64,000 nucleotides of DNA from Nemertoderma westbladi (GCA_032718475.1 JAUCBJ010007824.1:1-64000), one strand, 5' to 3'; shown: positions 28,891 to 41,650, counted from the first letter of the stretch. A program made the numbers and translations. Notes: generated by a model not told the origin, from the sequence alone.

Positions 28891-30520
28891 AGGGGAAAGC
28901 TGCATTAGCAACAATACAGGTTATCAGTACTCTTAACTTAAATCGTTGTTTGTATCAAAAGGGCAAATGTTCCTAATTTATGAGTGATTACTGTATTGGG
29001 GTTGGAGCGCATTTTACATTCAGGTTGGATGGCATTTGGCCAGTATTGCAATACTGCCTATACTATAATGTGCAAATATAAACGACGGTAAGGGTGGTAA
29101 GGAACACGAGGGTCACCCGAAGACGAGAAAGCAATCAATGATGTTTAACTATAAATATAACCAATACAAATTAAACCATAACAATATCACCGCTAAAAAT
29201 ACTGAAATAATCCTGACTGGTTAATAGCGAGGAATATTAGTGCTGAATTCTGTAAAAGCAAAAGAAACATGAGACCTACATAAACAATTTTATCAAAGCG
29301 TCTAATAAAAAAATACTATATACATCTCCAGTAGTTTCTTTATGTTACTTTTTTTATCCCCCTACCTAGTTTAATTACGGAATTTTTCTAAATGCCATTT
29401 GACATGTTTAACTTGTTTGTTGGACTATTGATTTAATTTTATTTGATTCTTTAAATTTAATTAACAAAGATAATTTTACGAATTGCTTAGGTTTTCAAAT
29501 TAATTATTGGAACACTTTGCATCATGGGTGGTACCAATTATAAGCCTTTCCATTAATCAGAGCTGTTGGTAGTAAATTGTGCATTAATATTGTGCAAGAA
29601 TCAATGATCACCCCTGGAATACCCTGGAGTGCAGCCACATGAATATCACCAAGTCAATTGCTCTGTAGCCGGTTGAGGGGAATGTTGAAAAATCACAACA
29701 TGGAATTAATGGAGCGTTTTAATATACAAAGATGGAGCATATAGGATCCACTTAATTCTTAAAAGCTAATGGAATGACCACTGTAGTAACGAAGATAATG
29801 GGTAGCTTTTATTATTACAATTAAATTGGTATTGCACATTATAATGAAAACTTATAAGTAAAGTACATAATATAATATAGGTTTTATTTTTCAATGTTTG
29901 CACATCCTAAAATATTACATAAAAAATGTCCGGACGTTTGTGATGATTGTGCACTTCATGAAAACGTCTCGCTTGAGATGTAATGTGATGCACCCTAATT
30001 GTAATTGTAATAAATGTTTGTTATGAAATTAAACACCATGGAGAGCTCAAAGGATGCCCGAGAGTAAAAAAAAACTCAAATTTACCTAACAATAATCAAT
30101 CTAAGCGATTGTTTTAATAATGTATATCAACATGGACAATAATAGTTTTGGACCCGAATGTCCTTAAAAAAAATAAATAAAATTGTTTCAATGTAAGAGT
30201 GTTTCAACAGGTAATCCGGAGTGTTCCAATCGGAATGTTCAATAGGTAATAAATAATGAGTAACAGAAGGTTTTACATAAACTAAACACATGATTCTGTA
30301 TCATCGTACATGTTTCTATATATAACATGAGATGATGTGACAACTTTCCTATATATCACAAAAATGAGTGAGTAACTTCACGAATGAACCATATTCTGGT
30401 ATATATATTACTAGATATGTTCTAGCAATAACCCTACAATAAAACTTAATAAAAGTGAGAAAAGGCATAGCCCTTCCTTGTATTCTCTTAAAAGTGTTAA
30501 CTTCCTCCATCAACAAACGT
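28891..30520. other. AT-rich sequence, no feature recognised
   Basis: About 1.6 kb without a convincing frame, repeat or RNA. The minus frame at 30349-30585 is an artefact of the LINE relic that follows. Confidence 0.4.
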
Positions 30521-30529
30521 ATTTGCCTC

Positions 30530-31330
30530 CATGTCAGTTTACAAATCCCTCCCAAACAATACAGCTTCCTCTGGGGTAAATCCACAAATCAAGCTAAATC
30601 TAAACTCTATGCGATATTACTACAGCATATTGCTCGAACTGCTGTACGTACAGTGAGGATATTCTTTGCAGCATTCGTTTACTTCCGTTAGGCATTCGAC
30701 ATTGTCAGTCGTGCTAAACTCCTCCACAAAATATACTCACTCTGGATCAAAGGAAAGACATATGACATCGTCTAAGAACTCTTAGAAAATTAATTCCGGG
30801 TATTCGATGGCTTATGTTTCTGGAATACAATTTGCCAACTCCGAGGCGTCCTTCAAGGGGATTGCCTATCATCAACTCTCTTCATTTTATTGATTGCTGA
30901 ACTAACATACGCCATCCATAGCACCACCCTCCTTAAATTCATGTTGTATGCAGACGACCTAGTATTTAAATACAGCCATAAACACGACATCCAAACAGCT
31001 CTCAACACTCTCCAAACAAATGGGATAGAGGTAAACCTAACCAAATTAGTAAAATTACACATAGGCACTGTTCAACTCGCAACCCACTAGGGATATCTCC
31101 GAGTGATATTTCAGTCATCACTATCATTCTCACTTACTTCATTTCAAACAGAAAAAGATAAAAAGCTTATAGCGTCATTGGTTTTCTTAACCATGTCCAT
31201 CTTTTATCTCTAGAAACAGGAATCAAAATTTTATATTCTAAAATACATCCAATGTTAACTTATGCCCTACAAGAAATTTCACCATATCTCCCTCTTCAAA
31301 AATATCAAAGATATAGATTATGTTTAAAAA
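30530..31330 (+). pseudogene. Decayed LINE reverse transcriptase
   Basis: Across shifting frames the non-LTR RT signature is readable: KSTNQAKSKLYAILLQHI and FAAFVYFR followed by AFDIVSRAKLLHKIY (RT motif A region), then LRGVLQGDCLSSTLFILLIA (motif B) and FMLYADDLVF (motif C, 30935-30965). Several stop codons and frame changes break it. It is a different LINE lineage from the copies at 34-41 kb, which have FADD and different flanking residues. Endonuclease and 3' tail are not visible. Confidence 0.75.
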
Positions 31331-32430
31331 ATAATTGCATATGTGCTCTACCCCATTCCGCCTCCTCCACCCTCGTGTTAAATCTGGCTGGACACAAGTC
31401 GTTTATAGAAACTCTTCTGAGTCCATCTGCAAAGTTTGCTTAACCTCCCAAGTGAGTAAATTGTTTTGCTAGTTTAGCTGTAGTGTGGCATCTAGATTAT
31501 AAAGATGTCTTTCTATGTATTCAAGGTATATATTTGTAGATTTAAGTCAAGTCTGATTCCTGCTAATAACCTCATGATATCAATTGTTGCTTGTAACAAA
31601 TTTAAGCCATTGGAGTCAACAGCAACTCTATAGACCTTAATATATAGAGCACAATGTTTGAATAAATGTCTCAGTAAAGATAAATTACAAATTTTAGTTA
31701 AATTCAAAATAAATTTCTCAGGAAGAAAACTTTACAGATTATATCATCTCCTTTGTATTTATACAAATTGCTTCTTAGACTTTTAATCGATGGTTCTTTT
31801 CATACAATAACTGCACAATACAGTACAGCACATACGGCCAACAGCGTCATCAAGTTACCAACCAGTCAGTTTACAAAGTAACATTTAGTTTATAATAAAC
31901 AAACCTAAAAGAGAATCTACAAAGAATGTAGTAGATTGAGAGCCACAGTTCGTTCACTCATATATATATGTCAGAAAAGTGGAGTCCCAATGATGCGCCA
32001 GTTAGAGGGGAATCAAAAAGTTCTATTGACATAGGAAAGATCGAGTTGGTGGTTCTTGAGATGATTATTCTTGAGATGGTATATCGATGCAATAGAGCCA
32101 TCACTCTCAGTAGCTTCATCAGATGAAGAGCAGCTGGACAACTGGTCAGTATTTCACTCTACTGGACCAGCTATAAGTTATGAGACTTCTAGTCATAATG
32201 TGACGTCAATTTTGGTGTCATTTTAACCGCAATTGTCGATTTAGTGGGGATTGATGTCGTTTTTATTAGCTATTTCCCAATATATTTTGGAAAAGGCAAT
32301 ATGTTTTAGTTTTTGACAGTGCGCAATTGTGTGCGGCTCATCGGGAATTATTGAAAATGTAAAATCGACTTGGACATTAATATTAACATAGACCCATAAA
32401 CATTAATCTTTTTCATGAAAATCAGCATGT
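31331..32430. other. No feature recognised
   Basis: About 1.1 kb of AT-rich sequence with only short, unsupported frames (31252-31443, 31513-31707). Confidence 0.35.
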
Positions 32431-32439
32431 ATTCACTTT

Positions 32440-32945
32440 TCTCCCAGCGCTGCAAAAGGAAAAAGTTCAAAACTTCGATTTATATGAATGGCTCTACTGC
32501 TCTTAAAGATAGCTCGCCTATCAACCCGCAATTGATGGACGAATTGCCACTAGTTCTCCTCAGAATGCGGACTGCATGGCATGAAGATGGAAACTGCCTG
32601 GCCGCTGATCTCGTTTATAGCATATCACTTCACCTTCCCAGCGAGTTCATTCAATCCAGCTCTCATGATGCCACTCCGACAGATTGAGTTTCTTCATCGC
32701 CTCCAATCTACAATGCACTGGACACTTCTTCCCCTGGTTAACTTCCATGGACAACACCCCAAATGTGTCCCAAGAAACTTTTAGCTTCAAACGTGTTCGT
32801 TTATGTCCGAGTGGACAGGCTCCACACTGGACCATTCAAAGTGTTAGAGGCTACCAACAAATATTTCCTCATAGAAATAAATGGCAAACAAGACTCCGTC
32901 TCAATAGACTGACTCAAAGTCGACTATTGTGTGCATCTGACAGCT
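32440..32945 (+). pseudogene. Ty3/gypsy integrase C-terminal fragment, frameshifted
   Basis: One frame gives DELPLVLLRMRTAWHEDGN and LAADLVYSISLHLPSEF, which is the classic gypsy integrase stretch (LPLVLLGIRT..KED..AELVYG..LRLPGEF). A second frame continues with FLHRLQSTMHWTLLP. A third carries the C-terminal block (VRVDRLHTGPFKVLEATNKY, FLIEINGKQDSVSID, LKVDY), interrupted by TGA at 32910-32912. At least two frameshifts make it non-functional. No RT or RNase H lies upstream. Confidence 0.8.
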
Positions 32946-33885
32946 GCAGCTCCAAGGCCTACATCACTGATAGCATCATAGCCACCACTAAACAGCAACC
33001 ATCTCAAACACTCCAAACAGCACCATTAAAGCACTTTTCGCACTTTGGACAAATAGTGCGTAAGCCAAACTATTAGGGGTTCCAGGCATCATCGCCACAG
33101 TACCCTTCACTGTGGGGAGCCATGTGGCAACCCTGGAACGACCCAGTCTATCAGTACTAGGAAATGCAAAGAATATTGTATAGCAGCAACATATCAACAA
33201 TAACAAATATATAGGAATATATATGTATGGTTATTTGCTTTAGTTACACAAGAACCCAGTTCTCTGGAATCTCTGTGCTTTAGCTTATATTTCTTATTAT
33301 TACTTGTCATTCAAATATACAGATTGTACATGATATGATACAATAAACAACAAAGTTTTAGAATATTGGCAATTCCATGGGAAATGCACCACCCATGCCA
33401 TCCACAGTTATTGTTTGACTACTGTACATGCATGTATGGGGTCAGCCCTTTGCCAACCCCAATCATTGCATTATTGCCTGAAGGAAGAGAGAACAAACAA
33501 TTACTTAAAACCATTATTCACACCTAATAAGCGGCCTTCTAATGATATTAGTGGCAAGAAGAGCCAATAACAAGCCTGTTGGTTGGACCAATCAGACTAG
33601 ACCAGATAATATTCTCTTTCCTTTCTACAGGTATAGTTCTGTATCCAGATATTGAGCGCAAATTTGTTGTGGTGTGTGTGGTATGGCAGGACAACCACTA
33701 TTATTAACTATTGGCTTATTATGTGATAATCGCTTCACATGCGCCTGGACTTTGGGGCATTAACATGTTATCTGCCTGCTACTTACTTTTATATCATTAT
33801 TTGAATATATGTGAAGATAAAGACAAACACAGTTAGTTTTCCCCAAACATCCCAGTTAGGAAGTATCCACCCGCATCAGTAATAC
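32946..33885. other. Flank of gypsy relic; possible degenerate LTR
   Basis: Downstream of the integrase relic there is a short purine-rich stretch (GTGGGGAGCCA, ~33113-33123) followed by TGTGGCAACCC, and a CCCCAAACA end at about 33849. These could bracket a ~725-bp 3' LTR. No second LTR is in the window, so this is only suggestive. Confidence 0.25.
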
Positions 33886-33918
33886 TAGAAACTCAGTATT
33901 ACCACCCCTGCTTGCTAT

Positions 33919-35253
33919 CCCATCATAGTAGACATGTACCGAACAACAAGAGTCCCACAAGAAATGAAAACAAATAAGTTGGTGCCAGTTCCCAAGAAGG
34001 GCAACCTAACACTCTATGGTTCTTTTCGGGGAATCTCATTGATCTCGATTGCTGCAAAGCTATACAATAGGATTCTATTAAATCGCATCAGGGATCCCAT
34101 TTAGAGACTGCTCTGTGGAAATCAGAATGGGTTCCATAAAGGTCGTGGTACCATGGAGCCCATTTTGGCACTTAGAAGGATAATTGAAGAATTATCCAAA
34201 AAGAAAGACAGGCACCTGGCTGTTATCTTTGCTGACTTCTTCAAAGCCTTTGATTCAGTCTCTCGCTCACGTATGTTCAGCATACTTTCATTACATGGGA
34301 TTCCTGATGAAATTATTGCAGCAATAAGATCAGTATACGATGGTTCTACAACATTTGTGTCTACTGTTGACGGTGACACAGAACCATTTGAAGTGTTATG
34401 GGGCGTCCTCCAAGGAGACACACTTGCACCATTCTTGTTCATTATTGTGGTTGACTATGTTCTACGCATGTCCTTAGATCATCATAATGATGATGGGGTG
34501 ATGATAACTCCACCTACTGGCTCCAGAAGTCGAGGAAATCCTGCCAAGTACCTAACTGATCTAGACTTTGCTGATGACTTAGGAGTACTCTCAGAATCAC
34601 TAGAGGGAGCCCAACGGCTCCTCAGCTCATTAGAACATGCTGCTTCTAGTGTTGGTCTTTTTATTAACTCCAGAAAGACCAAAATTTTGACAGTTAACTT
34701 TGAAAGTCCTCAGCAAGTCTCTGATCGGATGAGCATAAGCTCAAAGGATGGTATGCTTGAGCATGTGGACGACTTCTGTTACCTGGGATCATGGATCTGG
34801 AAGTCAGGTGAGGACCTTCGAATACGTAAGGGAAAGGCATGGGCAGCCTTGAATAGGCTTTCCAGGATTTGGAAGTCACCGAGAATTAATCGGAAACTTA
34901 AGGTACGATTATTTAGAGCAGCAGTAGTTCCAGTACTCCTCTACGGGAGTCCATGCTGGGCTCAAACTGCTGAGGACACCAAATCTCTGGATGGCACATT
35001 CACAAGAATGCTACGCCGGGTTCATTGTGTCAAGTACAATGCACACATCTCCAACCAGACACTATATATCATTGGAGGTGTCTCATTGGTTCCCCCAAGC
35101 TTGACACTAGAACAAAATCGCCTCCGCTTTGCAGGACATTGCTTTCGCCGTGAGGACCAGCCATTGCATAATCTTGTACTTTGGCAGCCTCATGGAGTGA
35201 ATAAGCATGGTGGACAGCCCATGACTTTCTTGAATAAATTGGGACTTTCTTGA
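33919..35253 (+). pseudogene. LINE reverse transcriptase and C-terminal domain (5'-truncated)
   Basis: The frame reads from the insertion edge with one in-frame TAG (34102-34104); the uninterrupted part is 34153-35253. RT motifs: LVPVPKKGN and GISLISIAAKLYNRI (motifs 1-2), FADFFKAFDSVSR (motif A, catalytic Asp), LQGDTLAPFLFI (motif B), DLDFADDLGVLSE (motif C, FADD rather than YADD), SVGLFINSRKTKI (motif D). The C-terminal part (LLYGSPCW, DGTFTRMLRRVHCV, RLRFAGHCFRRED) is typical of LINEs of the RTE/CR1-like groups. A 21-bp tandem duplication at 35229-35250 shifts the frame near the end. The endonuclease is absent because of truncation. Confidence 0.88.
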
Positions 35254-35410
35254 GACGCATCTTAAAGGACACTGGCCTTGAAGATGCGGATGATCTAGCA
35301 AATGTCAAGGGTGATAGGAGTTGTGGCGGTGCAATTTTGTTGACAAGCCGGCACAGCATTCTTAAAAATGCAGCTGCAATGCAGCATGCTGATCCTAGTA
35401 GTAGTAGTAG
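33921..35410 (+). mobile_element. 5'-truncated LINE insertion with ~35-bp target duplication
   Basis: It is flanked by a direct repeat at 33886-33920 and 35411-35445, 35 bases starting TAGAAACTCAGTATTACC with one mismatch. The 3' end is a (TAG)n tail (35395-35413). The copy begins within the RT domain, as expected for incomplete reverse transcription. The same LINE family is present at 38704-41650 on the minus strand. Confidence 0.85.
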
Positions 35411-35734
35411 TAGAAACTCAGTATTACCACCCCTGCTTGGTATCCAGCCCAAACCACACTCAAAGACTATAGCTGTATGCCCTGACAATTATGGTCAATA
35501 ATAAACTAACTAACTCTTTATATGGCTCAATGGTTGATCAAGAATAAATCCCTCATTTGGCTTCTGCATTTGACCAAGTTCTCGCTCTGTAATCGCTTAG
35601 TAGATCTCTAAAGTTTATTCTCTAATCAGTCCTTCCTATCCATGGAAAGTCACACTACAGCCGTTAGTAATTCTAAGCTTTGTGATTCTAAATCTTCAGA
35701 TCAAAAGATTCTTACAATTTCACAGCAAACAATT

Positions 35735-36420
35735 CTTGTTTCATTCGTGGAAACTGGCCCCACCCTCAAACTAAATGACCTGCTAAGGAGGCTGTCTGTC
35801 CCGTGTGGGAAAGGTGTCCATGGTGCCAAGTTGTGTAGATCTACAACTTATGATTGTAATAAATACTCTGGTTTATCAGCTGCTACAAATCTATCTATCT
35901 ATAACACTGAATTCAATGAATCAATCCTAGTAGTTAATTTATTGATGTATCAGTCATAAAGAATCAGCAAAGGCTTCATTATATAGTGGGTCAGAGGAGA
36001 GTTATAATAGCAGCAAGTTTGTTTCTAAGTTAAATATTTGTATTTATCGTGCCAATGCAATGGTGTTGTTGAAATGGCGTCTTCTTTGTACTAAATACAC
36101 ATAATGTGTTATTGTTTTAGTTGATCTTCATGTTCTTGGCAGTTATTACAGTGTTATAAAGAATCGAATCGAAGCTATTATCATCCTGGGCATTGATTGT
36201 CTGCAGCAACACAAATCAGTAGTTATAGAACTTGGTGGCCTTTCATTCTTTATGCATCGAATATAATGGAAAATTACCAACTTTGCACTTTATTGCATTT
36301 ACCTGCAATGTCCAGGCAATATTTCACCAACTATTGGTGAAACAGAAACTACACAGACAGTCTCAGATTCCTATGGCAAAAAGACCATACCATAGTGTGA
36401 AAGAGGAAGGATATTAAGAT
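35735..36420 (+). pseudogene. Ty3/gypsy protease to RT-entry fragment
   Basis: The frame 35642-35959 contains a degenerate retropepsin active site (LVSFVETGPTLKLN, where the family has DTGA). About 200 nt later another frame gives IIILGIDCLQQHKSVVIEL (36170-36230), matching the ILG.DFL..H...ID block of gypsy proteases. A further frame gives QIPMAKRPYHSVKEE (36358-36410), matching the pre-RT motif. The order protease then RT entry is correct on the plus strand. Stops and frameshifts are frequent, and the RT core is missing. Confidence 0.6.
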
Positions 36421-36499
36421 GATCATCTTAGCTGCCGTGTATGGGGAGCTAGCTAAGTCACCACCATGCAAATACATGGTTCATGACCCCTCCACCGCA

Positions 36500-38480
36500 T
36501 CCATGCCTAAACACTATTGTATTTAAACCCTTAACTCTCAAGCACTCTTTGCCATTTACGCATCAATCATTTGCTGTAGTATACTGTTGCCCAAATTACT
36601 GCAAATGTCATTACCGCACCAAGGCCATCCCATTATTGGGGGAACCTTGATTGAATCAAGGTTCATGGCCTTAAAGAAAAATAACACCTTATTCTGTGGT
36701 TGCCAGGCACTTTGTACTCTCAGTTCAGCATGCATTCATTATCACCATTTTCTTGCTGCAACAGGCTCAGAGATAATTGTACCACAAATTTGCACCCAAA
36801 GACAAGGGCTGCTAAATACCAGTCCCCATCCATGTGTGTCACAAACCCCAGTATGTTGCTGGATGTCAGGATCACTTAACCTACTCCTCTCAGTTCAGTA
36901 CATGTTTGATGAGAATTGTTCAACACAACCACCATCCATAATGAAAAGGGAGGGAATATCTTAGACGCAGTTGACAATTAAATTCCTAAGGTATAAGATA
37001 AAAAGCATTGTCATATGATACTCAAAACAGAAGCCTTCCCTTCAAATGCATGCTCCTTGTTTAAAATCTCTGGGTTAGATTTTCAGAAGGGTGAGAAAAT
37101 CTATATATACAGATTTTTGCTCCCTTTGTAGTTGAATGTCGATAGCATTATTAACTACTGGGAAAAACATACCAGCAATCGCATCCTCTAAGAGTTGAAA
37201 CTCAGCTGCAGCTCTCTATGACACCAGGGGGTAATCAAATTCTCATTTCCATGAATATTACATGCTGCAAAGGCATGCTGTTAGTCAGTTTTGGCTGCAA
37301 TGTTCAGTCTACTGATTTTATAGTAGTATATTGATTTGACACATTGTCACCCTTCTTGTGCACATATAAAATCTCATCATCTTCACAACCTATAGAGCCA
37401 CTTAGGAAAGGGAAAATATTACTCTGTTGTTATGCAGCCCTGCTCATAAAATAATAGAAATAACTTACTGGCACAATAATGTAGTTATATCCAGTGCCAC
37501 AACCTAATGAGATCAACCAGTCACTCTCTTAAAGCAGTGAACTTTCTAAGCCTGAATCATCTCCATACCAGTTCTGTATGAAGGTATGACATGTTCGTGG
37601 GGCCATCGCGCAGGACGATGGTCAGTTATTAGATACAGATTAAAATTGAGCAATTCCATCCCAAAATTGGTACTTAAGAAATTTAAATAAATAATTAAGA
37701 AAATTTAACCAAACTTTTACTTTAAAAAAAACTTTCGCATTGGCAGCTTGGTTGTCAAACTACTCAAAAAATTCAATGCATTCTTCAGTCCTCGGGACTC
37801 GCTCATCGGTTAGTCCAGTTTGCCCGTAGCGCTAGCGCAGTAGAGATACCAAAAGTCGAGATCACCAACGACACTCTGACAGACAGAGGTGGTGGCCTTG
37901 ATGCGAGTTGTTTGAGTACCGGTACATGATATGGCTGAATCAGTCGCGAATAACTGAATACTCTGAACTCTGCAACCTGAAAATGCTGGAATGACTGAAG
38001 AAAGTGAAATAGGCCTACTACACTTTCCAAGGCAGCAAGGCCACATTATTAATTGCTGCATTGTACCGGTATTGCTGAGTTTCAAACCAACCTGATATAT
38101 CCTGCAGTCTCCTAGCAAGCAGCTGATGCCAAGCCTAATAATTTTTTGGTAAATAAATTTATTACAACTGCAAGACAGTTACACAGATGCTGCACGAAGA
38201 CCCCACACAAATTCAACTTGGAAAATTTGTAAACTTTTGCCAGACTACATACATATGTACCAAGTTTGGATATATTTTATCGAGATTTGGCTGAGTTATT
38301 AATGTTTAAAATTGTACACAACAGATCAACAGAACAACAGATAGCAGGACAACAGAGCAACAGACACACCGATTGAGTTAGTGGTACCTGTATGCTAAGC
38401 TCGCTTACTTTTGTCGCTCGCCCCACATTTGACTTCACAGGCTGTGGATCAGAGGGGTGAGCCGTGTGTGGTTGATCATC
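36500..38480. other. No gene recognised; one SINE-like repeat inside
   Basis: The frame 36587-36964 (125 codons, Cys/His/Ser-rich) has no recognisable domain and no conserved partner here. The only repeat I can support is at 37589-37690. The rest is AT-rich non-coding sequence. Confidence 0.35.
37589..37690 (+). repeat. SINE-like dispersed repeat, copy 1
   Basis: This shares about 100 bp with 52394-52495: GTTCGTGGGG, a short inverted segment around GCGC, then CAGTTAT.AGATACA.ATTAAAAT and a following CAAAAT block. In the second copy a tRNA T-arm-like sequence lies just upstream, which suggests a tRNA-derived SINE body. Confidence 0.5.
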
Positions 38481-38499
38481 ATCACCTTGTGTGAGTCCT

Positions 38500-38703
38500 T
38501 CTGTGATTCCATATTGTATCAAGTACAATGCACACATATCGAACCTGACCCTTTACATCATTGGAGATGTCTCATTTTTCTCTCAAATCTCTGACACCTG
38601 GACAGAGCCGCCTCTACTTTACAGGAAAATGCCTTTGCCATCAGTACCAGCCCATCAATGCTCATGTGCTATGGCAGCCTCATGGAGAGAATAAGCAAGG
38701 TGG
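38500..38703 (+). pseudogene. Older LINE 3' fragment (left half, host of a later insertion)
   Basis: Translated, it resembles the C-terminal part of the LINE protein (IKYNAHISNLTLYIIGDVS), but it is more diverged than the other copies. The last 95 bases (38609-38703) are repeated at 41651-41745, and the rest of the fragment continues at 41746-41850. It was therefore split by the minus-strand LINE. Confidence 0.7.
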
Positions 38704-38746
38704 GCTACTACTACTAGGATCGGCATGCTGCATTGCAGCTTCATTT

Positions 38747-39712
38747 TTACGAATGCTGTGCCAGCAATGTGCCAGCTGTGTCAACAAAATTGCACCACCA
38801 CAACTCCCTATCACCCATGACATTTGATAGAACATCCGCGTCTTCAAGGCCAGTGTCCTTTAAGATGCATCTCAAGAAAGTCATGGTCTGTCCACCATGC
38901 TTATTCACTCCATGGGGCAGCCAAAGTACAAGATTATGCACTGGCTGGTCCTCACGGCGAAAGCAATGTCCTGCAAAGTGGAGGTGATTTTGTTCTAGTG
39001 TCAAGCTTGGGGGAACCAATGAGACACCTCCAATGTTATATAGTGTCTGGTTGGAGATGTATGCATTGTACTTGACACAATGAACCCGGCATAGCATTCT
39101 TGTGAATGTGCCATCCAGAGATTTGGTGTCCTCAGCAGTTAGAGCCCAGCATGGACTCCCATAGAGGAGTACTGGAACTACTGCTGCTCTAAATAATTGG
39201 ACCTTAAGTTTCCGATTAATTCTCGGTGACTTCCAAATCCTGGAAAGCCTATTCAAGGCTGAAAAGGCCTTTCCCTTACGTATTCGAAGGTCCTCACCTG
39301 ACTTCCGGATCCATGATCCCAGGTAACAGAAGTCATCCATTTGCTCAAGCATACCATTCTTTGAGCTTATGTTTATCCGATCACAGACTTGCTGAGGACT
39401 TTCAAAGTTAACTGTCAAAATTTTGGTCTTTCTGGAGTTAATAAAAAGACCAACACTAGAAGCAGCATGTTCTAATGAGCTGAGGAGCCGTTGGGCTCCC
39501 TCTAGTGATTCTGAGAATACTCCTAAGTCATCAGCAAAGTCTAGATTAGTTAGGTACTTGTCAGGATTTCCTCGACTTCTGGAGCGAGTAGCTGGAGTTA
39601 TCATAACCCCATCATCATTATGATGATCTAAGGACATGCATAGAACATAGTCAACCACATTTATAAACAAGAATGGTGCAAGTGTGTTTCCCTGGAGGAC
39701 ACCCCATAACAC
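38747..39712 (-). pseudogene. LINE reverse transcriptase, C-terminal two thirds (minus copy)
   Basis: The 321-codon frame starts at motif B (LWGVLQGNTLAPFLFI) and includes motif C (NLDFADDLGVFSE), motif D (SVGLFINSRKTKI) and the C-terminal block (LLYGSPCWALTAEDTK, HFAGHCFRRED). It is about 95% identical in protein to the copy at 34153-35253. Its upstream part (39807-40031) is in another frame and lacks the segment containing the catalytic Asp of motif A, so it is dead. Confidence 0.85.
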
Positions 39713-39806
39713 TTCAAATAGTTATGTGTCACTGTCAACAGTTGACACAAATGTTGTCGAACCATCGTATACTGATCTGATTGCTGCAATAATTTCATCA
39801 GGAATC

Positions 39807-40440
39807 TCATATAATGAAAGTATGCTGAAAATACGTGAGCCTGACTTGAGCCAGATGCCTGTCTTTCTTTTTTGATAACTCTTCAATTATCCTTCTAAGT
39901 GCCAAAATGGGCTCCATGGTCCCATGACCTTTACGGAAACCATTCTCATTTCCACAGAGCAGTCTCTCAATGGGATCCCTGGTGCGATTTAATACAATTC
40001 TATTATATAGCTTTGCAGCAATCGAGATCAATGAGATTCCCCAAAAAGAACCAGAGTGTTAGGTTGCCCTTCTTGGGAACTGGCGCCAACTTATTTGTTT
40101 TCATTTCATGTGGGACTCTTGTTGTTCAATACATGTCTACTATGATGGGATAGATGAGCTTTAAACACTCAGGTATTTTAAAGACCTCAGGGACCATCTA
40201 CTCCACTGGCACGATTGGTCTTAATGCTCTTTGCAGCAGCCTTCACTTCTGCAAAGGAGATATCACCAATAGGAATATCTGGGAGTACAGACTCAGACAC
40301 TTTTACTTCTATAAAGTTATCATGCAATACCCTGTCGTTATTGAGGAGCTATTCAAAGTGGGCCTTCCAACCATTGAGGCGATCAGCTGGTGATTCAGCC
40401 TTAACCTTGATGGTTGGTGCTTTTCCGACCAGTAAGCAAC
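39807..40440 (-). pseudogene. LINE linker and RT N-terminal part (minus copy), broken
   Basis: Contains SIAAKLYNRIVLNRTRDPIE and GTMEPILALRRIIEEL, followed by a deletion that joins HLAQV to later sequence and removes the motif A Asp. Further upstream, in another frame, a segment like PDIPIGDISFAEVKAAAKSI is the typical pre-RT linker. It continues the minus-strand LINE. Confidence 0.75.
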
Positions 40441-40467
40441 TTGATCGATTTCCATGCCTGGGATGAT

Positions 40468-40892
40468 TGTCCTCTACGGGAGTCCATGCTGGGCTCTAAC
40501 TGCTGAGCACACCAAATCTCTGGATGGCACATTCACAAGAATGCTACGCCGTGTTCATTGTGTCAAGTACAATGCACACATCTCCAACCAGACACTATAT
40601 AACATTGGAGGTGTCTCATTGGTTCCCCCAAGCTTGACACTAGAACAAAATCGCCTCCGCTTTGCAGGTCATTGCTTTCGCCGTGAGGACCAGCCAGTGC
40701 ATAATCTTGTACTTTGGCAGCCTCATGGAGTGAATAAGCATGTTGGACAGCCCATGTCTTTCTTGAGACGCATCTTAAAGGACACTGGCCTTGAAGATGC
40801 GGATGATCTAGCAAATGTCATGGGTGATAGGGAGTAGTGGCGGCGCAATTTTGTTGACAAGCCGGCACTGCATTCTTAAAAATGCAGCCGAT
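40468..40892 (+). mobile_element. Short LINE 3' fragment nested in the minus-strand LINE
   Basis: The frame 40454-40837 encodes only the LINE C-terminal region (LYGSPCWALTAEHTKSLDGT to DTGLEDADDLANVMGDRE), very similar to 34950-35330. It ends with CCTCGTAGTAG, a shortened (TAG)n tail. It splits the endonuclease from the RT linker of the minus-strand LINE. No target duplication is obvious. Confidence 0.7.
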
Positions 40893-40896
40893 CCTC

Positions 40897-41640
40897 GTAG
40901 TAGTTGAAGTGTAAATGCATTACAGTCTTGTATAGAGCTCCTGTATTTCCTACGAGACAGAATATGGTCTATCTGGGACTTGTGACCACTGGGTCCACTA
41001 TGAGTCCATAGTTTTCCAGTTCGCTTCTTGAACTGGGTTCCAGCTGAAAACAATCCATTTCCAGAGATAAATTCCTGAAGATGGACGGAATTTCGGTTAA
41101 CACTATTGCTATAGACCCAGGGTGATGTAGGTGATTGATGTAGACTTGCATTAAAGTCTCCCAGGAATGTTAATAATGCATGCTGATCCACTCCATCAGT
41201 AGCTGCTTGTAGATAGATTGTGGTAGAAATTTTCCACCTCCTCTACAGGGGCAATACTAGTTGGAGAGTAGCACACAATCAGAACCACCTTAGGAAACTT
41301 CTTAGCCAGTCTTCCAGAACATGAGAAGTGGCAATGGATGATGCGGTTAGAGATTTGGTCTATTTTGTCCCATGCTGCATGTGCAGTTGGATTCATCAAT
41401 AGACCAATTCCACCATTGCCACTATCATCTGCTGATGCGAGGGCGATTCGCCAACAGCCCCCATGTCCTTAATCAGAACCTGTCAGTCTGTCCAGTCTGC
41501 ATTCGGTGCTCTTGAACACCCACTGCGCTAAGAGAAAGCTTATCTGCCAAGGCAGTCAGCTCACCTTGTCGCATTGGGGACCCGAGTATTAGGGTTTTAA
41601 CTGAGGCTAGTCTAGTGACTTGCCTCAGATTCACCAATGG
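40897..41640 (-). pseudogene. LINE apurinic-type endonuclease (EEP domain), broken
   Basis: On the minus strand three pieces follow one another: an N-terminal block (RQGELTALADKLSLSAVGVQ, around 41520-41600), a middle block (41196-41399, PKVVLIVCYSPTSIAPVEEV) and a C-terminal block (40808-41191, LLTFLGDFNASLH and SGHKSQIDHILSRRK). GDFNA and the DHIL region are the diagnostic EEP nuclease motifs that nick target DNA. Stops between the blocks make it non-functional. Confidence 0.75.
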
Positions 41641-41650
41641 CTTTGTTGGT

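Larger units (their letters stand above)
38704..41650 (-). mobile_element. LINE, minus-strand, near full length, flanked by ~95-bp direct repeat
   Basis: Reading on the minus strand: endonuclease (41630-40897), linker (40440-40080), RT (40080-38990), C-terminal region, and a (TAG)n-type tail at 38704-38715. Flanking copies of a 95-base segment (38609-38703 and 41651-41745, two mismatches by eye, starting CGCCTCTACTTTACA) fit an unusually long target duplication. A 425-bp plus-strand fragment of the same family (40468-40892) interrupts it between endonuclease and linker. Confidence 0.78.

Noticed and set aside
36587-36964. 125-codon Cys/His/Ser-rich frame as a gene
   Set aside because: No recognisable motif. 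The region adjoins gypsy debris and lacks a second copy for support.
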